A stretch of 64,000 bases of DNA from Spinacia oleracea (taxonomy: Eukaryota; Streptophyta; Magnoliopsida; Caryophyllales; Amaranthaceae): positions 43,903,219-43,967,218 of the forward strand of contig NC_079487.1 in the NCBI RefSeq assembly GCF_020520425.1. The letters run 5' to 3'. The notes under the pieces were generated by a model. It was given only the letters and a program-made list of their open reading frames with translations, had not been told where the DNA came from and did no database searches. The position numbers and the translations under genes were made by a program. Shown one piece after another: positions 44,951 through 56,685 of the stretch (position 1 is its first letter; the number at the start of each line of letters is the position of its first letter).

Positions 44951-46209
44951 TCTCACCCCCATCCTTTTGTACTCCAAGTTAGTCGTTTAATGAGAAGAGG
45001 AAAGCCACTGGCACCATGTGTTTCATTAAACATATCCCTATGTCTTTTATTCTATCACTATGTTTTTATACGCATGCATGCAACTTCGGATCTGATCAAT
45101 CCGAAGCTAAAATCAACCCGAAGTAGCCATTTCTTGGGGTCAACGAGCCCAAAAAATATCTAACTCAAAACAACCCGCAAGGTACCGTCCAGAATCCTCG
45201 GATTCGCGATACCCAGGGACATTCCGTTCGCAAAAAAGTCTCGAACAGTTATAAAGAGTTCGGCTTAGATCCACGGATCCCCGAAACTCATAACTAAATC
45301 AGACTTGCGATTTCTTGCCCAGGTTTCCAAACCACAAGAAGTCGGAAGAACGGAAGTATACATTAAAAGAGTTCAAAAGCAGACTCAACAGAACCACGGA
45401 TCTGAAGAGCTCAGAAGCAGACTCTAAACATGTCTACAAACATTAAAAGAGCTCAAAAGCAGACTCAACAGATCCACGGATCTGAAGAGCTCAGAAGCAG
45501 ACTCTAAACATGTCTACAAACGTTAAAAGAGCTCAAAAGCAGACTCTTATCAGATCCACGGATCTGAAGAGCTCAAAAGCAGACTCCAAACGTGCCCAAC
45601 ACTGGAGAAGAGCTTAAAAGCACTCTCAACAGATCCACGGATCTGAAGGGCTCAGAAGAAGACTCTAAACATGTCAAAATCGAAAAAGCCCAAAAGCTGA
45701 CCCTAAAAAAATCTTCAGACCTGAAGGGTCTTAACCATCAAGCCCTTCAGCAAGGCCTCGAACGAGTTTTGTAACAGATCCATGGATCCGAAGAACTCAA
45801 AAAGAGAGATCCGCAGATAACAAAATCCAGGGATCCCAAAGCGAAAGAGCTAGATACTTCGGAAATGCAAAGGGAATAAAACGAAAACAGCAAAGGCATT
45901 TTTATTCAACATTGGGGGAAAACGAATACAATCATACCAACTACAACTCGGCACAGGGAGCAACCCTCAAAAATTGAAATAAAAATGACCTAAGAGCTAA
46001 AATCGGCAGCCATCAACAGACAAAATGTCGGCCTACCGAAGTACTAGGAAAGCAAAAAAAGAAATTATTAAAGTACAACGCAGAGCCGAGGCAAAAGGGG
46101 AGAGTATTAAGCACAAGTTTGGAGACCCTCAACTGGAGCCAACCGACTCTGAAGAAGACGGCTGCCCGAGTTCCTAAGCGACTTCACCAGCAGGCCCCTG
46201 AGGAGTAGC
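44951..46209. other. Spacer of element 3 with tandem array
   Basis: Between gag-pol and the 3' end of the antisense gene. Holds the array at 45,350-45,850 and a minus-strand AATAAA (plus-strand 45,901-45,906) that would end the antisense transcript. No gene. Confidence 0.75.
45350..45850 (+). repeat. Tandem array in element 3
   Basis: Units built from AGAGCTCAAAAGCAGACTC and CAGATCCACGGATCTGAAG, alternating with an ACATGTCTACAAAC joint in some copies; composite period, about six to eight imperfect copies. Same position as the 46-bp array of element 2, different unit. Confidence 0.8.
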
Positions 46210-46240
46210 TTAAGAAGAAGCACCAGCAGTAGTGTCACCT

Positions 46241-47754
46241 TGTGAGGGGGTCGAAAAAAGCACGAGGCTAACGCGTGACCTTGTCCCTCGTGGGTGTGAC
46301 GTTTCTTTTTGTCAAATCAAATGTAATTGGATTTCCTGTGAGTTTACACCCAATTGACTAGTAATATAGGAGTCGCCATTCAGTTTTTAACGACAATGAG
46401 AAAAACTGACAAAACCCGGTTATCGTGACATAAAGAGAGCTCAATTATGTTTGACCACGACGGTCGTAGGTTCCCTTGTGATCCCTGGTGTGGGGATCTC
46501 TCAACATACACCCGCAAGGTAGAGATTGAGGGTTCGGGGGACTGTAACTACCGAGAGAAGTACTCGCTCTTCGATAACTCCAGAGGCAGGATATCCTTAC
46601 TAGCTCAGCATAAATAATTGAAGGGACATGCGTTAACTATTAAACTAATCTGAATTGATTTTAACAATATGCAACATATAATACTAGATCGATCGCGATT
46701 ATCTGATTTAGATTGTTTTAAGGGACCTGGCATGATAATCCAATTTCCCAACATATTATCTTTATTAGGCGTGATGGAACAATTAGATTTGATTAGTTTA
46801 ACAGTTTATAAAAGGGCGAGGAAAGCAATTAAACCATGAAAAAGGGACACATTACGACGCACCCTTGAGAGGTGCGTCACGGTTCTCAGAAAACTAACCA
46901 CTTTGACTTTGCTATTTCTCCTTTTATTTAACGAATCTCAAGTTATGGGACAGGATACGTTCTGTTCGATTTATGGATCGATTGCGACAGAACGCGTGAT
47001 CAGTTTTGCAGCGTGAGGCTTAGGCTTAGGGGTTTAGAGTCAATACTCAGAATAATAATTGTGTGTTGTTCTTTTTTTCACGTCGAACTTGGGCTATATT
47101 TATAGAAAAGAGTTCGTGGAAAGATTGAATTGTAGAACTCTAATCCACGAGGAATTAGGAAAAAACACGTACCAGGTATTTTCAGCGCCCAGGGCTGGGC
47201 GTCAAAGATTTCGGCGCCCAGCTCTAGGCGTTGAAAATAGGATCCAGGCAATTTCAGCGCCCAGGGCTGGGCGTTGAAATTGATGTTTGGGCCGTTTCTT
47301 TGTCAGATTCGGACTCTTAGAATCCGGAGTGTATGAGACTTAATCGAGTCTTTTAGTGCGTATTAATTTTACGATGGAATGCATCTGGGCCCGTTACGAA
47401 CTCTAGGCTCGTTAGGATTTTAATTAATACGTAACTCTTATTTTCGAATCATATTAGGAACATGATTCTCTCGCAATTTCTATCTCATTTAGGATTTATG
47501 TTGGAGTGCAACACCTAATTCTGACAGGTTTCTATCTTTTATGATTTGCCACTTTTAACACTAACTATTACGGCAGTTACTATTTTTAGCAGGTTTCCAT
47601 AAATGGCAGGTTTCTATAAATAGCAGGTTTTGGGTGAAATGAAAAGGGGAATTGAGATTCGTTATTTTATAAGAGATGCGTTGTCAAGTGGAGATTTATG
47701 TTTTCATCATCGAACCTTCCCTTTCAGGAATGGCGACAAAAGTAGGTGTCTACA
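46241..47754 (-). repeat. 3' LTR of element 4
   Basis: 1,514 bp, plus-strand TGTGAGGGGGTCG...GTAGGTGTCTACA. Contains a group of three GCGCCCAG...CTGGGCG palindromes at 47,181-47,280. Confidence 0.95.
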
Positions 47755-47768
47755 GTTAGCCCCCACTT
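47755..47768 (-). other. Polypurine tract of element 4
   Basis: Minus-strand AAAGTGGGGGCTAAC directly before the LTR start TGTAGACACC. Confidence 0.75.
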
Positions 47769-48180
47769 TGACTGAGTCTTGGAGTAAGACGATGGTCAAA
47801 GTATTAGACGGAGTGCGTCACACAAGCCATGGTGACCTGTTTTTGCGAGGGTCTCACGAGCCCCCCAGTGATAACATTTGACTTAAGGGTCATCACTTGA
47901 AGTGTCGACATATCCCTCACGTGTCATTGGGATTTGTCAACGGATAGTATAGAAACTTCCTGACTTTGTCATTGGAAGTATCTAAAGAGGCGTAGGAACT
48001 CCCTCACTTTGTCATTGGGAGTAGCTACAGATGTTTTCGAAATCAAAGCTATAAAGTGTAATTGGGCCTGGCCAAGCCCAATCACGAGGTAAAAATGTTT
48101 TAAAGATTCTCATTTTCAGGGTTAGCTAAACGAGAAAACCCCCTTGTTTTTATGGGACGTAAAACGAAGGAAAATCCAGC

Positions 48181-48545
48181 ACATCGTTCTTTTTTTTTTT
48201 GGAAAAACGGAAACCCAATCTTTTAAATTTTGGAAAAAGGGAAACTACTCACATCGCTTTTTTGGAAAAAACGGAAAACCAAAAGCTACTCACATCGTTC
48301 CTTTTTTGAAAAAATGGAAAACCAAAAGCTACTCACATCGTTCTTTTTTGGAAAAACGGAAAACCAAAAGCTACTCACATCGTTCTTTTTTTTTGGAAAA
48401 AACGGAAAACCAAAACCTACTCACATCGTTCTTTTTTGGAAAAACGGAAAACCAAAAGCTACTCACATCGTTCTTTTTTGGAAAAACGGAAAACCAAAAG
48501 CTACTCACATCGTTCTTTTTTTGGAAAAACGGAAAACCAAAAAGA
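48181..48545 (+). repeat. 42-46-bp tandem array GGAAAAACGGAAAACCAAAAG
   Basis: About eight copies of GGAAAAACGGAAAACCAAAA, then GCTACTCACATCGTTC and a T run of variable length. Differences in the T run change the reading frame, which makes several overlapping open frames that are not genes. Confidence 0.92.
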
Positions 48546-48548
48546 AGT

Positions 48549-48930
48549 TATCGCTGCAGTGACTAAGGACCTGTGCGGTTAGTGGCGCAGACCCCGCCGA
48601 CTAAAGATGGCGAGCCTGTCTGCTAAGGGTGGACACCCCGTCCGATAGAAGTAGACGAATCTGTTTTGAAGTTTGTTTGAAAATGAGGACCTACGCGGTT
48701 TGTGACGTAGACCCCGCCGGCTAAAGATGGCGAGCCTGTTTTTTGGTTTTTGAAGATTCTATTTTTCGAAAACTAAGGACCTGCGCGGCTAGTGACGCAG
48801 ACCCCGCCCGCTGAAGGTGAGCGAGCCCTGTCCGCTGAGGGTGGACGTCCCTGAATTCGTTTTTCGATTTGGAACTCGCGCGGTTCGTGGCGCGATCTTG
48901 CCCAATTGAGGTGGGCAAGTCCCTATTTTT
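48549..48930 (+). repeat. Tandem copies of a GGACCTGCGCGGTTAGTG unit
   Basis: Three to four diverged copies (starting near 48,558, 48,684, 48,775 and a weak one near 48,870) of ACTAAGGACCTGCGCGG, GACGCAGACCCCGCC and AAAGATGGCGAGCCTGT, period about 95-125 bp. Confidence 0.8.
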
Positions 48931-50087
48931 TGTTCATTGTGATTTCTTTTGAGATTTCCTTTTTATTCATTCTTTGTAGAAGAGAATTCTTCCGAGGGAT
49001 GCTTGGATTTAGTTGTAACCTGAACGTGGGTTGACAATGGGTTTAGACGGACTTTTGTCTTGCGACCGTCTGCTTTCGTGGTTTTGAGCTAGTCTTTACG
49101 GCTTGATTTTTTCCACCACTTGGTCTTTGATCAGAGGACCATGTACAAGTGTCAATGACGATCCCTTTTCTGAGGTTGAACCTGTTCTTTTGAGATCATC
49201 CGAACATGGGACGGCGTATAGCGTAGTCCGGGAATGTGATTTTGATTGCGCACTCTTTGTTGCAGTATACTTTTCGCGAGCCCCAAGCACTCGGGCTTGT
49301 CGGTCATTTTTCGCGTATTTCATAACGTCTTGTAATCATGTTTGGGGTAGTGCTCGTATGTGCGAGCGACCTTTCATTGAATGGTCGTTGTGTGCGGTCC
49401 ATTAATCAGTTTGCTTGAATCATTTTTTTTTTGAGCAATGACTGATTTTGATTAGTTTGCTTAGAAGCTTGATAGGGTTCAGGCCCATTCATGAAGTGGG
49501 CTCAAACATCGTGCCCTTTCGATTGTTCAAACAATTGCTTCGAGATTTTTTTATTTTGCTATGGTTGTTTCGTAGCTTGGAGCCCCCAAGTATGCATGTT
49601 GGGATGCTTCCTTTTGGCGTACGATTTTTGTAGGTTCTTTCGAGAAAGATACCTTGGGGTTCCGCTCGTGTAGGTGCGAGCTATCCCTTCCGTGGTAGGT
49701 AATATTTTGCTACCTTTAATCCTTAATGTAGAATTCGTGTGGCTTGCATTTGGGCGATAAGTAGTCATTGCCTCTTACTCTTGGTCGTGCTCGCATTAGT
49801 GCAATGTGCCTTACTTTTTTTTTTTTAGACTTGTACTGTGGGATGGTTGAACTTATGGTGCAACGTAGGCTTGTGTGGCCTAACAGCATGTCTTAGAACG
49901 TTCCTCCAGGTGTTGGGATATCATTATTTTTTGCATTGGAGTACTTCATCGCGCTGAATCGTTCAGGTGCTCGAACAAGTGTAGCACCTTCTGCGTGGGT
50001 GTGCACGGCTTATTACTTCGTTCGATGCGAGGATTCATAGATGTTCCTTTTTTGTTTATCCTCGACAGCCTTTGCCTGGAGTTGATT

Positions 50088-50145
50088 TTCAGCGCCCAGA
50101 GCTGGGCGTCGGAATCAGTGGCGCCTGGTCCTGGGCGTTGAAAGT
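50088..50145. repeat. Pair of GCGCCCAG/CTGGGCG palindromes
   Basis: Two units in tandem (AGCGCCCAGAGCTGGGCGTC and GGCGCCTGGTCCTGGGCGTT), beside a CCAGG word. Same family as those at 47,181, 52,151, 54,320 and 56,115. Confidence 0.85.
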
Positions 50146-52150
50146 GCGCCCCAGGCAGGACTTTCGTTTTTGCTTTGGAACGACGTAGACTGTGTAACGG
50201 GCGCTTATAGGGCGAGCGTTATGTGCAGTAGTTTGACCGGAGTTTTGGTGACTCGCGATTTTCAGTTACCCTTGATAGTGGGGTGACTTTATATATTCTA
50301 AGTAGTGCTTTAGAATTTGGAAGGGGTTGTAGCTATTCTAAGGTTCGTTTTTACACGATTGACCTTAGGATTGTGCCCCTATGACGTGTGTATGGAATTA
50401 GCGTCGAGAATTTGTGATAAAATCGTCATTTCGAGCATTTTCAGAGTGTTTTTCTCAAGCCCCCAATTGTAGCTACGGGATTGGCTTGGTGCTATAATGC
50501 TTGGCATACGTTTTTATGCATTCATGGTGACATGGATCATGAATAGTTTGAACCAGACTCGTTTAGTGTGAGGTACGTTCGACTAGTGATTTGCTACTTC
50601 TCTTGTAAATGTCGTATTGTGCGACATGGTCATGGTCAAGGTAGTCACATGTTGAAGTATGCCTTGACCAAAAGCTAGGTGCCTTTCTTTACCCATAATC
50701 ATATTTAGAAATCCTTTTGACTCACTTGCAACATCGAGATAAACACATACTTAGCTTAAACCAACGACACTTTATTATGTTCGAAGAAGTCTTTTGAAAA
50801 TTATTTGAAATCCGAGTCCTACTGTGTACAATCCGAGGTGTCCTAAGTAAGTTTGACTTATAGAAGGGTTCGTACAGGATTACATGAGTGAATCAAAATA
50901 CTGTTACGATTTTTTGAATGCTATCTAAGGATTTGCTGGAAGCCAGGGTGCAGGCGTCAAGATATTACTTGTGCCCGTGTGGCATATGCTTTGGGCTTTT
51001 AGGGCCATCTTTTCCAGAATGGCGGGAATATGAACCGTTTTCAAATTGACTTAGATTTACTTGGTGTATGTCTGCACAAAAGGTCAAGGTATACTTAGTT
51101 TTTTCCCTAGCTCTTTCATTTCAATTTTTTAGCCCCCAGTTGCTATTATGTCTTCCCATTAACGATGCTTTTAGATTTCGATTTTAGATGCCCGTGTCAT
51201 ATGTCTGAGAAGGGTGAGCCTTGGTTAAGTGCCAAGTCCTATTGACAATGTCTGCTTTTTTTCAAAGGGGATTCGCAAGCATTTGAATTACCATGATCGG
51301 GTGCCCTGAGTTCGAAGGAACGATGGGGCGATGCCGTAGAACAATCCTCTTTATTTCAAGCTTACGGCCTTTACTACTTGTTGGCGATTATGATGTGTCT
51401 AGTGGTGAAAGAAGGTCTTTAAGCGAACGACTATGTCTGGTGGTGAAAGAAAGTCTTTAAGTGAGTTAGTTCTCTTTAGGGAGGGTCAAGTCGAGTACTT
51501 TAGAAGTCATGGACGCTTGCGCTAGCCCCCATTCAATTGAGGGAAAGCGATCTTTTGAGTCTTGGCTAAGTGCCTAGGAGTGTGAGTGCTCCTTCTGGCA
51601 AGGGTACGTGCCCTTATTATTTTTCGATGTGTGCTTGTTTTGGCATCTTGATGATTTGGATTCTTCCTTTGACTTAAATTTTTCTTCCGACTTGGGTTGC
51701 AAGTAATTAAATTTCAATAAGGGACTCTATTTCTTATTCTTGTTATTCTATAGGCTCTTATCATTTTTGCAAATTGGTTGGACCGAATCATGGATTGCCT
51801 ACGTATCCGCCTTAAATAGATTTAATTTGGAATCAGGTCTTGCGTAGTTCTTAGCCTAGAAAATGGTTTCTTAGAATGCCGATTTTAAACAAGTACGTTC
51901 TGAGGTGGAAACATATTATTTGAAACGGTAGAATAAGTGAAGTTTATTATTATTTTAATCTGCTGCCTTGCCGTTAGCCAAAAATTTGTAAATTTATTTT
52001 ATTTTTTATTTTTTTGAGTACATGTATATTTTTTTTGGTGGTACGTATATCTGAATACGTGTTGTACCCCTCCAAGTGTTCGTTATTTTTCCGTGTATGT
52101 GCGGATAAAATGACGAGCACTTCTGGACAAAATTTTGCGAGCAGAGAGAT

Positions 52151-52208
52151 TCGGCGCCCAGGCTGGGGCGTTAAAGATTTAGGCGCCCAGCTGTGGGCGC
52201 TGAAAATT
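52151..52208. repeat. Pair of GCGCCCAG/CTGGGCG palindromes
   Basis: Units GGCGCCCAGGCTGGGGCGTT and GGCGCCCAGCTGTGGGCGCT, about 30 bp apart. Confidence 0.85.
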
Positions 52209-52465
52209 ATTTCTGGGCGGATCTTTTTTGGTGCGCTAAATGCTTCTTTTTCTTTTTAGACTAACTTTATAGGCGCTTTGCAAAGTTTCTTTTTTATTAT
52301 TCACATTTTTTATATATTTATTTTTTATTTTTACGTTGAGCGTAGAATGTACTTTTCATTTGTCTCTTTTTTATTTGTGACTCAAGACGGCTTGAAAGAT
52401 GGGTTGAATGAGATAGGATAAGTTGTATAGGTATTGGTTGAGCATGAGGATTACGTCAACCAAGG

Positions 52466-52735
52466 CCAATGAATAGCATGGGGACGGCTCAAGGGTATAT
52501 CAACAGGATGTATCCAAACAAGTTATATGGTCATTATGCTAATGGTGGTGTAAGAGCAGGTCTTGGAAATAATGGGTATGACGCACGTGTCAATGGCCGT
52601 GCGTGGTTTGCAGTTGACAACAAGTTCAAGAACAAGAGTCGAGGTAACGGTTTCTTGGGTTATGGCAATGAGAATCATGGATGAGATGACCAGGGGCCCC
52701 AGAGTGAAGGCGTCTAAGAACATAAGGATTGGAAA
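52466..52735 (+). pseudogene. Fragment of a YTH-domain (ECT-type) m6A-reader gene
   Basis: The frame from about 52,466 reads RPMNSMGTAQGYINRMYPNK, then LYGHY, GLGNNGYDAR, NGRAWFAVDNKFKNK, GNGFLGYGNENH. After a frameshift at about 52,683 it continues MDEMTRGPRVKASKN. From memory this order (INRMYPN, LYGQY, NGYDxRxNGRGWLAVDxKYK, FGYGNEN, LNRGPRAK) is that of the region just before the YTH domain in plant ECT proteins. The YTH domain itself is absent. It is on the plus strand, antisense to element 4. No introns, promoter or 3' signal seen: a captured exon piece, frameshifted and dead. Family call by motif memory, not a search. Confidence 0.75.
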
Positions 52736-54319
52736 GGGTAGACATCGTAGAATTTTATGATTTGGATTGGTTGACTCAATTCTTTTCCTTCGTTTACTTG
52801 GGTTAATTTCGCACTTTGGGAGGTACGGGCTAAGTATTTCATGGCTTACTCTTTTCGCTCTCCCTTTTCTCTTTCTATTTTTTCTTTTTGCTTGGGATTT
52901 CTCCCCAACATAAATCCTTCAAAAAATTTTATTTGGGCTAAGAGGTAGATGGTTGTGGTCTTTGAGTCACGAGGCGAGACTGAGTGAGCCTCGTTTGGTA
53001 GGCCTATAGTGGACCTTTAACTTTAGTAGGCCTAGGGTGGACCTTTAAATTGTTTACTTTGCAAGCGTATTTAGTCGTTTCTTAAAATGTGCAAATAGAG
53101 TAGATTTAAAATGTTGCTTCTACCTTATTGAAATTTAACGAAAGAATTACATCGAAAATAATTTTTTGCTTCTTTTCAGATTTCCGGGATTTAATTGGAA
53201 GTTGTGATTTAGACTCGAACTTTCATTAATCTTTCTGATTATAACCCGTGTATGAATACAAGGAGGTGGCCTAGACTCAAAAAAATGACGTGGCGTAAGG
53301 CTATAATACTTGACCAAGCAACTCTCAGACTTAGGCTAATTGGACCATAACTTTCGTTGGTTGACACTTTAGATTTTAACCCTTGGGTGTCCATTTGTCA
53401 TGCGCCTTTTTGCTTAATGTTGGCAAGGTAGTTAGTTGGGGAGATCGAATTTTTATTTTTGCAAGACTGGAATCATTAGTGCGGCTTCCCTCTTAGTGTG
53501 TATTGCTTTACCCCAATGGTAGCCTTATGGTATGCCGATTTGGGTATTTTCATGGTTGGTCATGTTGCATTCATGGAAAATCTTTTATCCCGTACTTAGT
53601 AGTATTTCAAGGAGCGAGTGGCTCGAGAGGACTATCATAGTCGTGACCCAATGTGATCATAAGCCTTGAGGCCATTAATAATCTTTTGACAATGGTATTG
53701 ATACCTTAGGTTCACTTTGGGGGTTGTGCGACTATGGAGGAATGATTTTCAGAATGTGACTGTTTCCATTTTGCAAATACTATAATATATTCTTTTTATT
53801 GGTGAGAGAGAGTATTGAGGCCGTAGACTCTTAGCAAGGGATGACAATTACATATGGGTGCTTTATTGATTTAAATGTTAGGAAGGGAGACTCAATATGG
53901 TTTAACATTTTAACTTGCAGAACGACACCAAGCATTAGGACCGATTCTATGGATAAGACAACTAAGACTTAGGATTTAGATTGTACTTTGGCATAGCCTA
54001 GTCTAGACTCGGATTTATTTTTTATTCGAACATTATTTTTTCCTTGAAGACTCTATTTGAACATTATTTTTTGAATACTTTGCCCGTGTGACATTCATAA
54101 TTATTAGCATGCTCGGTTTTGGTGCCGAACATTGTCGTCGTAGGAGGCCTAACAACGACACAAAGAGTTATTTATTTTTTATAAGTTGCTTTTAGAATCG
54201 AGTGCTTTTCATACGCCCTCGTAGCAATTTTTTTTCACGAAAAGTTTTTTTTTGCTACGTATTTTCTTCATGCGTGGGCACCGAGGCTGTTGTGCCTGAC
54301 CAAAAGGCCAGGCAGCAAC

Positions 54320-54378
54320 TTCAGCGCCCAGCGTAGGGCGTGAGAAATTTTGGCGCCCAGCCAGGGGCGTTGAAAATG
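54320..54378. repeat. Pair of GCGCCCAG/CTGGGCG palindromes
   Basis: Units AGCGCCCAGCGTAGGGCGT and GGCGCCCAGCCAGGGGCGTT, followed by CCCTGGCTGG. Confidence 0.8.
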
Positions 54379-55155
54379 CGTCCCTGGCTGGTTCTCGTTT
54401 TCTGTTTGCGTCTACTTTTTGTTTATGCGACTTCGATTTTGCGTGCTTGCCTAATAACGTCCTTTACGCGTTGTGCAGCGTTTGTGGGATTCGTTACAGG
54501 CCATCCCGAGTGTCGCTTATTTTTGTGGCGATCGTTCGGGTTTGCGGAACACGTATCTTGGTATAACTCTTTGGCCAATTGGTTTATGAACGTTTGGGCA
54601 ATTTTTTAAGGTCGTTGTTTTTCTAGGATGGTTTGTAACACACAATCACATAATTCGCTACACATAACTAGCATTACAACATGAGGCAATAATAATATAT
54701 CATGTAGTTTATGATTGGCTTCTATGGGTAGTATTTGCGCCTGGCTTGGTACCGCTTCTATCGCAGATCCAGCACATGCCCCGGTCGAGGTAGTGCCTTC
54801 AACAGACGAATTTCGCCCAAGAGGCCAATCACGATGTAAGCCAAGGGGGGATGCACCGATGAGAGGGACCTAATGGGCGAGCGATTGGGTTTAGGACGGG
54901 TGTACTACTAGCGAAAGTGCCGAGTGGACAACATTCGAAGCGTATGCACCCCCCGGTTGGCGATGGGTATCCTTAGTCCCAACTCCCGAGATGAAACATC
55001 TAAGGGAGCCAAGATTCGTTATGCGGTTCTGCCCGTTCACATTAATATGCTGATTTTCAGGTCGTCCCAACTTGATGGGGAAATATACGCGGGGTAGGAT
55101 CGTTTCACCCTTTGGCTATTTTGATTACCTACGAGCACGAGTATTTCCTTCACTA

Positions 55156-55173
55156 TCCCCAGCGGAGTCGCCA
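55156..55173 (-). other. Primer binding site of element 4, tRNA-Arg
   Basis: Minus-strand TGGCGACTCCGCTGGGGA, one base after the 5' LTR. It is complementary over 18 bases to the 3' end of plant tRNA-Arg(ACG), CCCCAGCGGAGTCGCCA. Ogre elements use tRNA-Arg. Confidence 0.9.
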
Positions 55174-55174
55174 C

Positions 55175-56685
55175 TGTGAGGGGGTCGAAAAAGCACGAGG
55201 CTAATGCGTGACCTTGTCCCTAGTGGGTGTGACGTTTCTTTTTGTCAAATAAAGTGTAATTGGATTTCCTGTGAGTTTACACCCAATTGACTAGTAATAT
55301 AGGAGTCGCCATTCAGTTTTTAACGACAATGAGAAAAACTGACAAAACCCGGTTATCGTGACATAAAGGGAGTGCAATTATGTTTGACCACGACGGCCGT
55401 AGGTTCCCTTGTGATCCCTGGTGTGGGGATCTCTCAACATACACCCGCAAGGTAGAGATTGAGGGTTCGGGGGACTGTAACTACCGAGAGGAGTACTCGC
55501 TCTTCGATAACTCCAGAGGCAGGATATCCTTACTAGCTCAGCATAAATAATTGAAGGGACATGCGTTAACTATTAAACTAATCTGAATCGATTTTAACAA
55601 TATGCAACATATAATACTAGATCGATCGCGATTATCTGATTTAGATTGTTTTAAGGGACCTAGCATGATAATACAATTTCCCAACATATTATCTTTATTA
55701 GGCGTGATGGAACAATTAGATTTGATTAGTTTAACAGTTTATAAAAGGGCGAGGAAAGCAATTAAACCATGGAAAAGGGACACATTACGACGCACCCTTG
55801 AGAGGTGCGTCACGGTTCTCAGAAAACTAACCACTTTGACTTTGCTATTTCTCCTTTTATTTAACGAATTTCAAGTTATGGGACAGGATACGTTCTGTTC
55901 GATTTATGGATCGATTGCGACAGAACGCGTGATCAGTTTTTCAGCGTGAGGCTTAGGCTTAGGGGTTTAGAGTCAATACTCAGAATAATAATTGTGTGTT
56001 GTTCTTTTTTTCACGTCGAACTTGGGCTATATTTATAGAAAAGAGTTCGTGGAAAGATAGAATTGTAGAACTCTAATCCACGAAAAATTAGGAAAAAACA
56101 CGTACCAGGTATTTTTAGCGCCCAGGGCTGGGCGTCAAAGATTTCGGCGCCCAGCTCTGGGCGTTGAAAATAGGATCCAGGCGATTTCAACGCCCAGGTT
56201 GGGCGTTGAAATTGATGTTTGGGCCGTTTCTTTGTCAGATTCGGACTCTTAGAATCCGGAGTGTATGAGACTTAATCAAGTCTTTTAGTGCGTATTAATT
56301 TTACGATGGAATGTATCTGGGCCCGTTACGAACTCTAGGCTCGTTAGGATTTTAATTAATACGTAACTCTTATTTTCGAATCATATTAGGAACAGGATTC
56401 TCTCGCAATTTCTATCTCATTTAGGATTTATGTTGGAGTGCAACACCTAATTCTGACAGGTTTTTATCTTTTATGATTTTCCACTTTTAACACTACCTAT
56501 TACGGCAGTTACTATTTTTAGCAGGTTTTCATAAATGGCAGGTTTCTATAAATAGCAGGTTTCGGGTGAAATGAAAAGGGGAATTGAGATTCGTTATTTT
56601 ATAGGAGATGCGTTGTCAAGTGGAGATTTATGTTTTCATCATCGAACCTTCCCTTTCGTGGTGGGGACAAAAGTAGGTGTCTACA
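55175..56685 (-). repeat. 5' LTR of element 4
   Basis: 1,511 bp. A minus-strand TATA box (TATAAATATA, plus-strand 56,028-56,037) would drive transcription leftwards. Three palindrome units at 56,115-56,213. Confidence 0.95.
56028..56037 (-). promoter_or_regulatory. TATA box of the element 4 5' LTR
   Basis: TATAAATATA on the minus strand, present in both LTRs. Confidence 0.65.

Larger units (their letters stand above)
47769..55155. other. Interior of element 4, non-coding
   Basis: No frame on either strand reads as gag, protease, RT, RNase H or integrase. Contents I can name: tandem arrays (48,181-48,930), palindrome pairs (50,088, 52,151, 54,320), a YTH-like gene fragment (52,466-52,735) and a leader next to the PBS (about 54,650-55,155). 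The remainder is T-rich with no recognised features. Confidence 0.7.
46241..56685 (-). mobile_element. Element 4: Ogre-like LTR element without coding capacity
   Basis: 10,445 bp with perfect TSD CACCT (46,236-46,240 and 56,686-56,690). LTRs about 1,511-1,514 bp. Minus orientation follows from the PBS beside the right LTR, complementary to plant tRNA-Arg as in Ogre elements, and the PPT beside the left LTR. The 7.4-kb interior has no gag or pol frame. It holds two tandem arrays, dispersed GC palindromes and a host-gene fragment. About 35-40 LTR differences were counted by eye. It must depend on proteins from elsewhere. The Ogre assignment rests on PBS and LTR type only. Confidence 0.85.

Noticed and set aside
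48144-48566. 140- and 110-codon Phe/Lys/Asn-rich frames
   Set aside because: They follow the 42-46-bp array and shift frame with each T-run change. Not genes.
47769-55155. Ogre gag-pol in element 4
   Set aside because: No RT, RNase H, integrase or protease motif could be read on either strand; the Ogre label rests only on PBS and LTR type.
55602-55949. 115-codon frame in the right LTR of element 4
   Set aside because: The left LTR has the same sequence with a stop. LTR sequence, opposite strand, no domain.
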